A stretch of 64,000 nt of DNA, taken from positions 8,881,501 through 8,945,500 of the forward strand of contig CM044879.1 in the NCBI GenBank assembly GCA_024500155.1. Direction: 5' to 3'. The notes under the pieces are model-generated. The model had not been told where the DNA came from, did no database searches, and saw nothing but the letters and a program-made list of their open reading frames with translations. Position 1 is the first letter of the stretch. Every line of letters begins with the position of its first letter. The position numbers and the translations under genes were made by a program. This document shows positions 1 to 13,614 of this stretch, one piece after another. The DNA is from Chenopodium formosanum. Its lineage: Eukaryota; Streptophyta; Magnoliopsida; Caryophyllales; Amaranthaceae.

Positions 1-3000
1 TAGATGGTGCCCATATTGCGGTGAAGCAACTATCATCAAGATCAAAGCAGGGAAATCAAGAATTTGTGAATGAAATTGGCATGATCTCTGGTTTGCGTCA
101 TCCAAATCTTGTAAGACTGTATGGATGTTGTGTCGAGGGAAATCAGTTATTCTTGATATATGAATATATGGAGAACAATAACCTTGCACGTGCACTGTTT
201 GGTAAGTAACAATTGTGATTGATAAATCCTTACTGTATACATATGCTCTGAATACAGAATTATACCGATTCTTTAATCAAATAGTCACATCCTGGGTACT
301 TAGTTGATTGGAGAAATGGTTCATTTTGTTCCCTGGATTTTTTTTAACATTTCATAATTCTTAGTTATATTTACAGGGAAAAAAAAAAAATTTAGTGGGA
401 CATGGCTGTAACTGTATTTTTAATTTACAGGAAGAAGTCACCTGAAATTGAATTGGCCTACTAGACAGAAAATTTGCATTGATGTGGCAAGAGGTTTGAC
501 CTATTTGCATGAGGAATCAATAATAAAAATTGTTCATAGAGACATCAAAGCAACCAATATACTGCTTGATGGAGACCTCAATGCTAAGATTTCGGACTTT
601 GGACTGGCTAAGCTTGATGAAGGGGAGCACACCCACATTAGCACTAGAGTTGCCGGAACAATGTGAGTAATTTATCTAGTGATTTTACTGCTGAGGTCTT
701 TTATCTTTATTGGAGTTTGCATACTTCATTGTTTGTTATCCTAGTTGCATTTTCCTTTTGTATACCATCTACTTGGATCCAACTTGCTAACACTTAAGTT
801 TGTCATCTTGCATGATGGATTTTGACGTCACAAAAATTAATCTTTGATGCATAATATTTTCTCGCTTAATGGAAAATAACCCTTACTATTGTTACTGCTA
901 CTAATATGGAAGAACTTTGGAACCTATAGCCAAAAGTGGATTTGATTTATGGTAGACAATAATTTAGATAAATGTTGGTTTTGCTAGTATAGAAACAGGG
1001 AGTCAGGATTAGGGGTGTTACCAAGCCAGGCCAAGACCAGCTCGATAGTGGTGAGCTCGGGTTTGGCTCTTGAAGATCTTAGAAATTGAGCTCGGATTGA
1101 GCTCGACACTTAGGCTCTTAGCTTGAGCTCAAAACTACTAGACAGTGCATGAGCTCGACTCGACTCTAGCTCGGTCATCAAATGTTTGATTTAATCAGCC
1201 TTTAAATATGAAGAGGACCCCCAAGGCCTAATTATCAATAAATAACTTTAGGTCAAATCATTTTATAAAAAAAAAAATATTTAAGATTACTCAAGAGCTT
1301 TCAAGCCGAGCCAAGGATACCTCAAGCTTGGCTTGTTAAGATTTGGAGCCAAATCCAAATTCGAGTCAACACCAAGCATTGAGCAGTTTGCAAGTAGGCT
1401 TAGTTTGTTAATACCCTTAGTTAGGATACATTGAAGCACAACACAACTGATTTAGGAAAAACACTGATAGAAAAGTAAAACTTGAAAAAAGGACAAGGAT
1501 CTCATGTTGTGAATAGTTCTCACGGAGACATTCCTTATGAAGATTAACCACTTTTTATTATATACTGGTATTTTATAGAAATGGTTTCTTAAATAACAGG
1601 CTCAATCATCTTAAGAAATGAAGTTTATTGCTTTATTTTATAATAAAATATAAGCCACCCATTAGTAAAGCTGCTTTTAATTTTATAATTGTTATATCTC
1701 TCGTCATGATTAAATAATTTTTAGTGTACTAACATGGAATTGAACATTTGTGAAGTTCTGGTTAAGTTTTGATACTTTAGCGTGGAATAATGGTTGATAT
1801 GCTTATCTTGTTCTCGCAGAGGATACATGGCACCAGAATATGCATTGTGGGGCTATTTGACCTATAAAGCAGATGTTTACAGCTTTGGGGTTTTGGCGTT
1901 GGAGATAGTTGCTGGTAGAAACAATACAAATTTTAGACCAGATGATAATTATTTCTGCCTCCTTGATTGGGTAAGCTATTATTTAAGTCCTTATATTCTT
2001 GCTCTATCATCCAGAAACTTCACTTTGCAACTTTATTTAAGGGGTATACTGAAAAAAAAGGGCACTCACAATTGATTGGTAATGCCATTTCTTGAACTAG
2101 ATGGGTTTCTGCTATGGGCAGAATTTTTTTTTATACTCACTCTAAAGTAAAGTGCTAATTAAGAGGTAGCTACTTGCCTTCCAAATCATGGGTCCAATCA
2201 CAAATGGAAACAACCTTGTTGTAAATATGATTGTTTCCAGATAGAGCCACTTCACAATTGTGCTGGTAAGCTACGTACACCTAGTTCCCCCCTCCCCACC
2301 CCTCCCCCCAACAAAAAAAAATATTAAAAAAATAATATTTTTTTAAAAAATTCCTTGTGTTTCTAGGTAACGGCCCTGTTGAGTGTCAAAGATATTAGGG
2401 TAATTTCAAGGTATGCTACTTTAGAATTGAATCTAGTTATGCTGGCTTAAGTTTGCAGATATATAGTTAATTGAGGATAACATTATTTGCAGATATTTGA
2501 AATTTCTTTACAAGAAACTAAACAAAGTAATTTCATCATGTCAAGTTACTTGAGGTAGAAAATGGGGCCTAGAGTGTCCATATATATATGAATAACCCTA
2601 TCTAGCAGTAACCTACCAGACCACTTCATCAGTTTCATTAAATGTATTGATGATGACAAACTAGAGTAATTAGGTTATATATGGATCGATATGGTGGGAA
2701 AATAGGGTACATAATCACACAATTTGAATATATGCTTTACTTCATGTCAATTTTTGTTTATTTATTTATTTATTTTTTTTTTGCCCTGAAATCTATTTTC
2801 TTCTTCCGGCTTTCCGTTCTTCGCAAACAATGAAAACTGACTTTTAAAATTAACGGCTGTGTCATAGAACGGTTATGGAGCGCCATAGGCTGTCACTGCG
2901 AGTTGGGTGTGGATTTCAAAGCGCCGTTATATAATGGCTTTTCTCAGAACGGCTATACCCAAACCCGTTATAGAAAGGAACAGGCAAATGTTAATTTTAT

Positions 3001-3565
3001 GGGCAGATCTGCTCTAATTTATCTCAATGTTAATTTTGTTTTTTTTAATCTGTATGTAATTGTTGGTTGATCAAGTCAAACTTTTCATTTTGGATGTGCT
3101 TAATGGGGAGGAATATGGTTTTCTTGTGATCAGATTTTGTTCTTATTTTTTGTTTGAATAGATTGAATACGTTCTTAAACTTGCTTCTGTGTTCAGGCCT
3201 TTGCTCTGCAACAACAGAACGGAAATTTGATGGAACTAGTGGATCCGACGCTTGGTACTGACTACAATAAGGAAGAAGTACTCAAAATGATTAAGGTTGC
3301 TTTGTTATGCACTAATCCATCTCCTGCAATAAGGCCAGTGATGTCTGAGGTACTAAGCATGCTTGAAGGAAAAATGGTTGTAAAAGAACTGACCTTGGCT
3401 CCTAGTGGATGCAACAATGACTGGTTTTATGAGGCATCTAAAGGGTATCACGATATGACATCAGACAGTGAGACTCACAGCCTAATTCGCTCTCCAGATG
3501 CAAGGAACGGCTGTTCATCTTCTCGTTATGCTAAGCCCCCAGTAATTGAAGGAGGTCTAACCTAA
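1..3565 (+). CDS. LRR receptor-like kinase, 3' part (kinase domain and C-terminus)
   Basis: Partial gene entering from the left edge. Exons read as 1-201, 431-662, 1820-1970 and 3197-3565 (stop TAA), with GT-AG junctions that keep frame. The translation is a Ser/Thr kinase of the plant LRR-VIII-2 receptor kinase type (At1g53430/At1g07650-like). I see the ATP-binding lysine in IAVKQL, the catalytic loop IVHRDIKATN, DFGLAKL, the APEYA activation segment, and the C-lobe ending in RPVMSEVLSMLEG. The tail after the kinase is about 70 residues. Such proteins sit in the plasma membrane with an extracellular LRR/malectin region, which would lie left of base 1. All motifs needed for activity are present and no stop interrupts the exons, so the gene looks intact. 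The ligand is unknown. Intron 2 carries an hAT-like insertion. Confidence 0.9.
1010..1419. mobile_element. hAT-like MITE in receptor kinase intron 2
   Basis: The element begins TAGGGGTGTTACCAA and ends in the imperfect inverse, TTGTTAATACCCTTA. The flanking 8 bp, GTCAGGAT at 1002-1009 and GTTAGGAT at 1420-1427, match at 7 of 8 positions, which fits the 8-bp target duplication of hAT transposons. The interior repeats GAGCTC/AAGCTT-rich segments and has no coding capacity. Confidence 0.65.
1971..3196. other. Receptor kinase intron 3
   Basis: A 1.2-kb intron between the exon ending LLDW and the exon beginning AFALQQ. It is AT-rich, with a C/A tract at 2287-2340 and a TTTA microsatellite at 2756-2782. 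At about 2850-2985 a GC-richer patch repeats AACGG and CCGTTATA in both orientations. It resembles the subterminal region of a degraded DNA transposon, but I could not find its ends. Confidence 0.5.
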
Positions 3566-3970
3566 GGTTTTATCATTCTTTCAGTTTCATAGAAGGGTTC
3601 ATATTATTGAGCATTGGTTGATCTTTAAAACTTGGGATGTGTTAGAATCCAACATCGTCGATTGAATATTTTAGATGCTTTTATAATTTCCTAGGCCTTA
3701 GATTCTATTGTTATATATGTTTTTGTCAATCTAATGTAGTTTACACTGGGAAAACAGTGTAATATCAAAATTAAGCTCTGCAAGGAGCTGTGATCAATTA
3801 AAGATTTAAGTTCTTAAACTCAAGTTTTGCTACTAATGTTTGCGTCGTTAGACCTGATCCCACTTTTGAGACGTCACATGCATTATAGTATCCTAAAGTT
3901 TTGAGACGCCCCAAACTCAAGGACCTGATCCTACTTTTGCCCACCTCGACTCACTTCGCCATCACAATCT

Positions 3971-4173
3971 CCGAACAACTCACACCCCTAATCAATAGCC
4001 AAGAGTGTCCTTCCGTAGTTAGATGTCTGTTCGTTCTGCTTAGTGCCCAGCCCAATAGTCTCTTGTGCATCCGAACAACTCACACACCTAATCAATAGCC
4101 AAGAGTGTCCTTCCATATATAATCAGATGTCTAGTCTTTCTGCTTAGTGCCCAGCCCAATCGGCCCTTGTGCA
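3971..4173. repeat. 100-bp tandem duplication
   Basis: Two adjacent units start with CCGAACAACTCACAC at 3971 and 4071. They share CTAATCAATAGCC, AAGAGTGTCCTTCC and TAGTGCCCAGCCCAAT, with a few substitutions and a small insertion in the second copy. No coding role is apparent. Confidence 0.85.
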
Positions 4174-5400
4174 CTCAACTTCTTGTTGTCCAATCAACAA
4201 GTTCGCATAACATGGATACGACGATAAAACACCACACCATTCAAGGTTTTCCTTCTACGGATGAGAGTATTCTATGGAAATTCTCTATCAGGCATTACAT
4301 TTTATATCAATATTTAAGGTAATATAATATATTCATTATGTGTTATAACTCTTAAGAAAATTAAGGGGGATCGGGTCCTACACTCCTATGAGGCCCAATA
4401 TCCATAATGTGGTTTCATCCCCAAGTTTAACCCAAACGTCGATTGCCTCTTGTGATTTGACCTTAATAAGAAAATTGTATAAATTATAGAATTCTATATA
4501 TGTATTTGTCAATTACCATAGTTGAATGGAGTGAATAGGTGTCAATAAGGATGTTTAGGTCGGGTTCGATGAGGTCGGGTGACTTGGGTTAGGTAGAGTC
4601 AACCTTTAATTTGAGTCATTCTAAAATATTGAGGTTACCATTTTAGTTTAGCAAAAGTTGAGGAAATCATTGAGAATTTCCCAAAATCTTAAGTCAAAAT
4701 TTATGAAATAAAAAGAAAAAAGAGAGGGCCACCATCACTACCAATCCAAGCTAAGATGCATTAATATATAAAATAGGAGAAAATATGTAACAAAAAAAAA
4801 TTTACAATATACAAGTTGTTTACATAAAAGTATAAAATCTTAGAATTAATTACATTGTAAAAAAAGCTTAATATGAAATAATACAATTTGTGAATTAACA
4901 TTAAATCGGCTTGAAATCCATTGATTTGGTTTATAATACTCGTGTTGTTCTATATATACTTACGGAGATTATGAAGCCTTTAATTACCTATCATCGCCAG
5001 ATGAACAACAAAGAAATCAAACACACTAGAATAACTATCTTTTCCAATGCTGGCTGTATGTGAAGATATATCGAATTAATTAATTATTGGTTTCATTTTG
5101 TCTAAAAAACAAATAATGATGAGATCTATATATTGAAAATTATTAAATGTTTTTGGAGAAAACCTCGATATAAACACTAATGAAAGCCCCTACTGAGATT
5201 CACAACTGAGACCAGGAAGAAAAGAGATGGAAAGAGAAGGAGGGAAAAGGGATAAGAGCGAAGAAAACTTTTAAAAGAACAAAAAGAACCTAGCAATGGA
5301 TGAAGATAGAAAAACCCTCCTCCTAAGGTAAGTAGGGAACAACCAAGGAACCAGAACAACTCGCCCCTTTATATAGGATTGCTGAACGCAAATTATTTTA

Positions 5401-5592
5401 TCTAGCTAGCCACATTAGGTGACCAAACATCATGGATTCATGGGTGATACTTTGTTAGTGTTATATGGGTTAATCAATCAGTGTTATAGGATAAGTTCTT
5501 CAATGTTATATGGGATTACTAGGTTAATGTTAAAGGGATTACTTTGTTTTATTTTACAAGTGGCTACATGGTGTGACTAGTTGCACACAAAA
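5401..5592. repeat. Foldback minisatellite element, copy 1
   Basis: First of three related copies in the window (others at 23987-24213 and 27308-27640). The left end, CTAGCTAGCCACATTAGGTG, is roughly inverse to the right end, CACATGGTGTGACTAG. Between them lie degenerate repeats of the form GTTATATGGGATTACT. No ORF. It looks like a MITE whose interior is a minisatellite. Confidence 0.55.
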
Positions 5593-5637
5593 CACGTTAA
5601 TTGTTGAAAGAGTGTTCACAGAAAAATAAACCAATTG

Positions 5638-5797
5638 GTTGTTGGTGCAATGGTGATTGAGACTGCATTCGGTAGGTAGGAACCGTGTTTGATTTCCCAC
5701 AACAACAATTGGAAGGGGACTGAAAGCTAACTAATTTCGAATCCGGTTTAGCCTAAAGGGTAAATAGAGTGAATAACAAAAAATAATAATATATAAA
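5638..5797 (+). mobile_element. tRNA-derived SINE
   Basis: Box A-like TGGTGCAATGGTGATT (from 5643) and box B-like GTGTTTGATTTCC (about 5685-5697) are spaced as in an internal RNA polymerase III promoter. They are followed by a body ending TAGAGTGAATAACAAAAAAT and an A/T-rich tail. This layout is typical of plant tRNA-derived SINEs. Target duplications were not resolved because the flanks are A-rich. Confidence 0.55.
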
Positions 5798-6184
5798 TAG
5801 AAAATAAAAAATAAAAAATAAAAAAGAAAGAAAGAAAGAAAATGAAGAACTTGCTTCGTTGATAAGAGAGTATTGAAGGTTTGAAAAGAGGACCAGTCAA
5901 CGCCGAATCTTCCACTTCACATTCACTAAAAACGCGTTTGAGTAACCCCGCCAGCCAACCCATTATTATTACAGTCAAAACCTCACAACAACATCAACAC
6001 TTCATTCCATTACTTTGTACATTCAAAAGTCCAACCTACCCCACCTCTTCTTTCAATTTTAATCCCTAAAAAACCCTTGATTTCCTGCAAATATTATTTT
6101 TTTGATTTGGGTTTTCTTTAATCAATTATAAAGCTTTGTTCTTGCTGCTTTTTTCAACTTATCTGAGCTCTATCTTGTTCAAAA

Positions 6185-9100
6185 ATGGCAAAAACTGATG
6201 CATTAATCACTACATTAAGCAATGCAATCCAAGCAGTTGGAAGAGGATTTGATGTTACTTCAGATATTCGATTGTTATACTGTAAAGGGGCACCTGGGTC
6301 TCGATTAATTCATATTGATGAAGATCATAAAAGGGATATTTTGATCTCTCATGATGTTGTTCTTCCTAATGTTTCTGTTGATATTGAGTATTCTCCTGGG
6401 AAAAAGGCTTGGGAAGCTACTCCTGTTTGTAACTTTCATGAGGTGATAATTTTTACCTTTTTTTATTTTTTAATTTTTTTTTATTATATGTTTATTTTCT
6501 AAGTTGGTTTTGCTTTTTGTGGTGAAATTATTATCTGGGTATTTCTTAGAATTTTGATTGATGCTGTGTATATTTTATATGATGAGGTTTTTGGGTTTTT
6601 TTTTGGCTTGTTTGTGTTTATGTTGTCATTGCTTAGGGTTCCTTATTGTTTGAATTTCTCAATTGGATATTGAAAGATAAGGTTTTAGAGTTATTATTGT
6701 ACTTGAACCATTCATCGAGGAGATAAAATATGATTAAAGACTTGGTATCAATTCCCGTCTACATCAGTGTCCTTTGTGGTTTTCTCTACACCGAAACAAG
6801 TACGTAAAATAAAAGAGAGAATTTGTGTATGCTCATGGACTGTAATAAAGTTTTTGGGTGGTGGACTAAGGAAGGTTCACTTCAAAACCCCACCATATTA
6901 TGAAGTGAGCAATTTGGAAGTGTATTATTATAGAATAGAGATGTCATTTTAGTCATCATGATACAAATCAATTTTCGATGTACTTTTGACAGATGGTTGG
7001 TTTTGGACATTACATAGCCCTTGAAAGAGGCTCTTTAGCAGAAATCGTTATCTATCTGCCTCTACTGGACCAATGTGTTCCAGATTCTGTCGAAGTAAAC
7101 AATTGAGTTTGTAGCGGTTGAAATTGAAATAGTTCTCTCTGTTCTGTCCAACGCTGTTCGACTTGGACCAGTGTTTCATAGTCTGTAACTGATGCACGTC
7201 AATCAATGCCTTATCAATCCACGGGTTTGAAGAGTGGAAGAGTGGGACTATGGCGGGGAAAATGAGAGAGAGGGAGACCGAAAATGACTTGGTTGGAAGG
7301 AGTTAGGAAGGATATGAAGTATATGGATTTGCATGAGGATAGCATTGGATCGTAAGGGATGGAGGAGGAAGATTTATGTCGATGACTACACGGAATAATC
7401 AAATTTGGTTCATGTTAGCCGACCCCACTTATGGGATAAAGGCTTTGATTGATTGATGCAGCCTTAACGCCTTGCCTTGGACCTATGGTGGATTAGCTGC
7501 CTCTAGGGCTCAGAATGGCTACTTTGTTGCATCAGCAGCCGAGCTCTGAAATGTTAAGAAGGGGTCACCCTGTCTGCAAAGATTGTCACATCTTAAATGG
7601 ATTTTGAATTTAGGATCTTTAGTAAACTGTGTCAATCACTCTACTAAGGTACTCTTTGCCAAGCACAAAGACATAGGGTGAAAAGGGATCATCCTATCTC
7701 ATCCCATTTGTGCTTGAAAAGACAATGTAGAGTCATCATTGAGCATAATTGCTTTCTGTAAACTGAATGCGAGCCCAGAATCAGCAATCTTTGCTTTGAA
7801 TACACCCATTCAAAGATATCATAAGCTTTCTATAATTCCACTTCAATTGTGGTCTTAGAGATATGTTCTTCCTTCCAAAGAACTTCATAGAGTCTAGTGC
7901 CAGCAGAGCATTATGATCAATAACTGCTTGGAGAAGTCTGAATCAGTATTTTGCCACATAAGCAACTGAGCTCTGATGTTATTGAGAAGGATCACCCTGT
8001 CAGCATGATTCGTCATATCGTAAAAAGAAATGTGACATTGACTTCTTCAAGCATTAACCCAGTTTTGAGTTCTGACAAGACAACTGCAAAGAAGTCTGGA
8101 TTGATCATCTCACAAGATTTCTTCATTTAGAAACAATACCAACCATACGGGCTAATTATTAAAGTTGATGATTCATACTGTCTTTTTTGATTCCGTAATG
8201 GCAAAATCTGCATAGATGTCCATCTACTTCTGGCTTGGTAGCATTGGCCTATTTCTTGCAAGCCCCGGTTTAATAACAGTGACAGACCGAACTTACTATC
8301 CTCTCCAAAAGTATCCTAACTCCTCCAACCAAAGCAGGATTAGTAAAAATCTTAAAACTCTATATATTCTTCTTTTATTTATCCAGCACACTATCTGGCT
8401 TAAAAGTCGTTATTCCATGTGAATCCATTATGGAAAAGGTGTTTTCAACTCCTCTGGTTTCAGCAATTTTCTAATCCAAACCCTTGTATGATCCAGAGAA
8501 CTAATGTACAACAGATCCTATTTGGCTTTTATATAATGATTATATAAAACATTAACAATCCAACCTCCAGTATGTGTATATGAGCTCTACTTTCATATTT
8601 TCAATTTTTCCAGAAGTAGGAGATTCTACTAAATCAGCCTAACAATTGAAATATATTTTTCTATTTCCCCCAAGCATTCTCCTTATTACTACATAAATTA
8701 CAAGAGTGCTATGATCAGATGTACCTGGCTCTTAAACTTCAAATTCAACTGAGAGTTGTGTTTTGTGCCACATTGAATTGCCAGTAAGCCATCTTTGCTG
8801 TGAACTCTTTTCAGCAACTCAATCTTTTTGAAAAAGTTTTAAGTAAATATAACTTTTCTCAACGTGAGTTTCAAAACATTGATACATGCACCCCACTCTT
8901 TTTTATGCGTTCAGTGAAAATGCTGTAGCAAGGAGTATTGCTAGATCGATTAATGAAGTATTGTTACTCAAGGGATGTTTTACTAGTGTAATTGAACTCC
9001 ATTAATTATATTTTTGGTCTTCTTAAAATTTCAAAGGTCCACACAAAGGATGATTTTTATATATCATTTTTGAAATTCTTATGCTGATCAGTTTTTCCTG

Positions 9101-12100
9101 GAGACATTTCTGTTTCTTTTTAGTTGTCATGGCCTAAGTGGAGATGAATTTTTTTTACAATTTGTACTTTATTAGTTGACATTGGTGCTATTTGGGAAAT
9201 ATATTGGAATATGGAATATTCATATATGGCTGAATTTTTAATTAATTAGTAATAAAAACTTGTTTTCATGTTTTCGTTCAGATGTCAGAGCATTTCAATA
9301 AGAAGTCAGGATTGACTGGAAGTATACCCCTTGGAAGCTTTAATGCCATGTTTAATTTTAGTGGTAATTGGCAAGCTGATGCAGCAGCTACTAAATCCCT
9401 TGCTATGCTGGGTTTTTTCATACCCTTGTACAAACTTCAATTGAAATCGCAATTAGCTTTGAAGGATGAAATTAAAGCTGCAGTTCCTTACACCTGGGAT
9501 CCTCCTGCTCTGGCAAGGCAAGTAAAATTAGTTAATCCTTCTGTCCCACATTACTTGAACACATATCTGTGATATCACATAGTTAAAGGAGATAAGTTGT
9601 TTGGTTATCTGTTGCTTTTTTAATAGAAAGATATATGTGATGGGAGTTCGTGCTTTAGTGGGGAATTTGTACGATTATTTTAATTTCAACATAGGTAAAG
9701 GTAATAAATAATTGATAATTGGTAGGACCATACCAACAAATGAAGTGTTCTATTAGTCTAAACACAAATGAAATTGAAACATAGGGATGACAAGGGGTCG
9801 GATTCGGATTTGATTATGCTAAATCCAACTCCGACCCTGCAAGCTGTTGATTTCAATCTACCTCCGATTCTGACCTTGACATTCGACTCCGATCCGACAA
9901 AAAATCCCATTATTCGACTCCAACTCGACCGACTTTGACTCTGAATCTCACACTTATTTTGACCTAATAAGCAACCAAACATCTAATAAATGTTAAAAAC
10001 CTATAAATCCATTAATTGAATAATAAAAAAAAAGTTCATTTAAAAGTCGGATTCAGATTGGATAAGTTGGAAGAATCCTCCTCTGACCCTCCTCCGACTT
10101 GGAGTCTAATTCGGTAATACAAAGTTGGATTAGAATAATTATTTCTCGGATTCGGTTTAGATCTTTTTTTTTTTTTTTTCCGGTCAGATCGGACCATGTC
10201 CAGATCCCTAGTAAAAAGTGTTCAAATCTTGGGGGTTACATATTCTGTAATTTCGTTTCGTGCTTTCCAAATTTCCATTTTGATTCATTATCGTTTTTCT
10301 GTGGTACATGCTCTTCTTTCTCTACTTTTGTTTATTGGTTATGGACAGAATTCACTACTTGATGTTTACTTTGATTTTGCAGTATATGTACCTTTTAATT
10401 GTCTTTTCTTAAGCTACTCATTTTGTTTTAGGCTTTATTCTCTTCACCTTATTCTTGTTAGAATTAGACTACATAAGAATATTCACCGGACTAAATCTTA
10501 ATTCCGCTTGCTTATTGCCATGTATCTTCAATTTCGTATATGTAAAACAGTAAAAGTTATGAAAATTTTATATTTGAAAATACACGTTGAGACTAATCTA
10601 ATAGGATTCCACTTGATTATGTTTTTTTCTTATACATAACCAATTAAGGTCAAAGTTACTAGACAACCACATCAGACTAGATTTAAATTATTCAAACCAT
10701 ACCAGTAATCTGAACACTTTATTTCAGGTGAAGAGAACTAAGGGGCCGTTTGGTTGGGGGTATTCATCAAAGGGAAAGGGAATCAACCACCCTATTCCCT
10801 TTGTTGCTATTTGTTAATCGTTTTTTCCCATTCCCTTTACCCTCTCCATTCGCCCAAATTCTTCTAAGACCATTCCCCACCCCCTAGGTATTTCCATTCC
10901 CATTTCCTACCACCACCACACCACCACCTTCCTACCTACCCACACCACCGGAGCCCCTCCCTTGACCCTCGCCGCCTATCCCCATCCCCGCAAAGGCATT
11001 CCCCTGGTCGTCGTGTCCATCCGCCACTTGCCGACCATGTTCGAACCTCCCTCAACCCTCGTCGAAGGTTGTCACACTTCCCCCATCCCTCGAAAACCTT
11101 CATCACCGCCCTGTTTCGATTGAGGAAGGTGTTGCGAGGGGAGGGGAGAGCAATGCGAGGGGCGAGGATGGCTGGAGAAGGGAGGCGAAGGGTGAGTGAG
11201 GTGCGGCGAGTGGTTCGGTGGTGGTTTGGTGGTGGGAACGTTGGACAACGAATTTTACAGGTGGTTGTGTAGTGGTGGTGTGGTGGTGGGTCTCATTCCC
11301 CTTATTTTTAAAACAAACAACACCCCAAATTTTAGGCATTTTCATTCCATTCCTTGTCTTTTCCTTTGTTTATTTCGTTCCGATTATCCCGTGCGAACCA
11401 AACGACCCCTAAGCCTTAAGTTGGATGTGGTAGATCGACTAATAGTGGTGTTCAAATCCGGGTACTCGGGTTTTTGGGTACCCGAAAATGCGGGTACCCG
11501 GATTATCGGGTAGCGGAACAATCGGCCCATGACCCTACCCGAGAAACTAGGTACCAGGTCCCATGACCCTACCCGAGAAACTAGGTACCAGGTACCCGAA
11601 TTACTAGGGTCGGGTCATAGGGTACCTAAATTTTGAAATTCTTGATTGAGAAAAATGGAAAACAAAGTTATATTCCATCTTTGAGGATTAAGATCGTAGT
11701 TTTAAAAAGTTGTAAAAGAAATTGAAAAAAAAAAAAATTCCCTATAATTACTCAAATTATTAGATCTATTAATCAATTAAACACATATTGAATTTGACTA
11801 CACTTTTACTGAAAATTCATAACATACTCAAAATTCAAAGTTCATAACACTCACACAAGTAATCGACAACAAGATTCCCAAAAAATTATCAAATAAATTG
11901 TTTAGTTTAGGAACCAAAAATCCCAACACATTAGTTTTCTAACAAACCCACAATTATAACAACGCGTGGTTCCTACACCCAGATGGTACACCTGAATAAA
12001 AACACAATTGTTTTGAATTTCAAATTTTAAAATTTAAAATTATAATTTCATTTTCAAAATCTTATTATCCAAAATACTATATTTCGTTCCCATTCTTTAA

Positions 12101-13533
12101 AAAAAAGTTCTTTTCATATTTTTTCACCAATTTAAAAAAATATTTAATTATAATATTTATTTTAATGATTGTTCTATGTACTTTTTATGAGGTTCTTTAT
12201 GTGAATATATAGTATTCTTTATAAATTAAGTTATTTTTATTCTCTAATATAATTTCACCTAAACATAACTCAAAATTTCATTTTTCAAGTTTAAAATTTA
12301 AATTTATAAATTTCATTTTCAAAATTTTAGTTTTCAATTTATTTTTTATTTTTTTATTTTTATTTCATTCATATTTTTCTCCATATAGTTACAATATTCA
12401 TTTTAGGGTTGGTATATATAAATTTTTTGTGATGTTCTATATGTGTTTTTAATACGGTTCTCTATTAGAAAACGTGATGTACTTTATAGTTGTTTGTAAA
12501 ACTATATCTTTTTCCTTATGTCCATAGCTATATCATATAATGATTTTTTTTTAGATTTTTTGATAGTTTATTTTAAATGTCTATGTTTTTTGATTGTTAT
12601 TGCAATGTACTTTTATCGTCACATAATGTTCATTGTGAAATATTTTTTGAATTTTGTCTTTGGATCGTGGTATGTATGTATATAAGTTATGTTCAATACG
12701 TAATATTATCATGTTCTTTGATAATATTACGGATGTTCTTTAGACCTGAAAAACAATCATCAATAGAGGATATCTCAAAAGAATATCGTCATCAATCATC
12801 ATGATCTTGATTTAAAAAATAAATATACTTAGTTAGTGATAATTAATATTAATGATATTAAAAAAATATAGAATTAATAAATGTTATATTATTTTAAAAA
12901 ATATTATAATAATTCAAAGTAAATACAGAATAAATCAAAGAACATCTAAGCGAAGAACATAAAGGATAAACATAAAAGACATTCATATAATTGTTCAATA
13001 CTTATAATAACTCAACATAATTACAACAAAATATAAAGAACATAATCTTCAACCTTGGATAGATAAAATATAAGAAAATCATCTTCAACTTTTGTCATAT
13101 GTATCTCTCATAAATATCAAAATTGAAAAAAAAAAACAATAATATTTTACAATAATCGTGCAAAATAATAGCGAAATATATTCAATCTAATAAGCAAAAT
13201 CATGAAATTAAAATCATAACAAATAAAATCAAATTACCTTTTCCGATCCATTGATTATAATGTCCTCATAATTTGCTCGGTATTTTTCTCTCTATAAAAT
13301 GATTTTATTAACTTTGTTCTCTCTTAATTCGAAATTGAAATATGGTGAAATCTAATTTTAAAAGTTATGTAAAAATGGAGGATATCACGTTGAAACCCAT
13401 GAATTGTGGAAGAGATTGTTTTATTTTTTTTAATAACAAACTTACAGCTTGCAAATGAAATGTTAAAAACGCATCATTTTACACTAGGTGTACCATGAGA
13501 ATGGTACACCCTAGTGTACTATGCAATTTTCAC

Positions 13534-13614
<81 letters not shown>

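Larger units (their letters stand above)
3566..6184. other. Intergenic region between receptor kinase and MACPF gene
   Basis: No gene seen. It contains the presumed kinase 3'UTR, a 100-bp tandem duplication (3971-4173), a foldback repeat copy (5401-5592), a SINE (about 5638-5797) and a GAAA microsatellite near 5826-5842. The last 120 bases are probably the MACPF promoter and 5'UTR. A TATA-like TTATAAAG at 6126-6133 is only about 50 bases from the start codon. Confidence 0.5.

Noticed and set aside
2850..2985. Possible CACTA or Mutator fragment with AACGG/CCGTT motifs
   Set aside because: Subterminal-like motifs are present, but no terminal repeat or target duplication was found, so I did not list it as an element.
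11069..11513. Overlapping ORFs on both strands with His/Thr- or Gly/Val-rich products
   Set aside because: They lie inside the Harbinger-like MITE and come from ACC/GGT-rich DNA.
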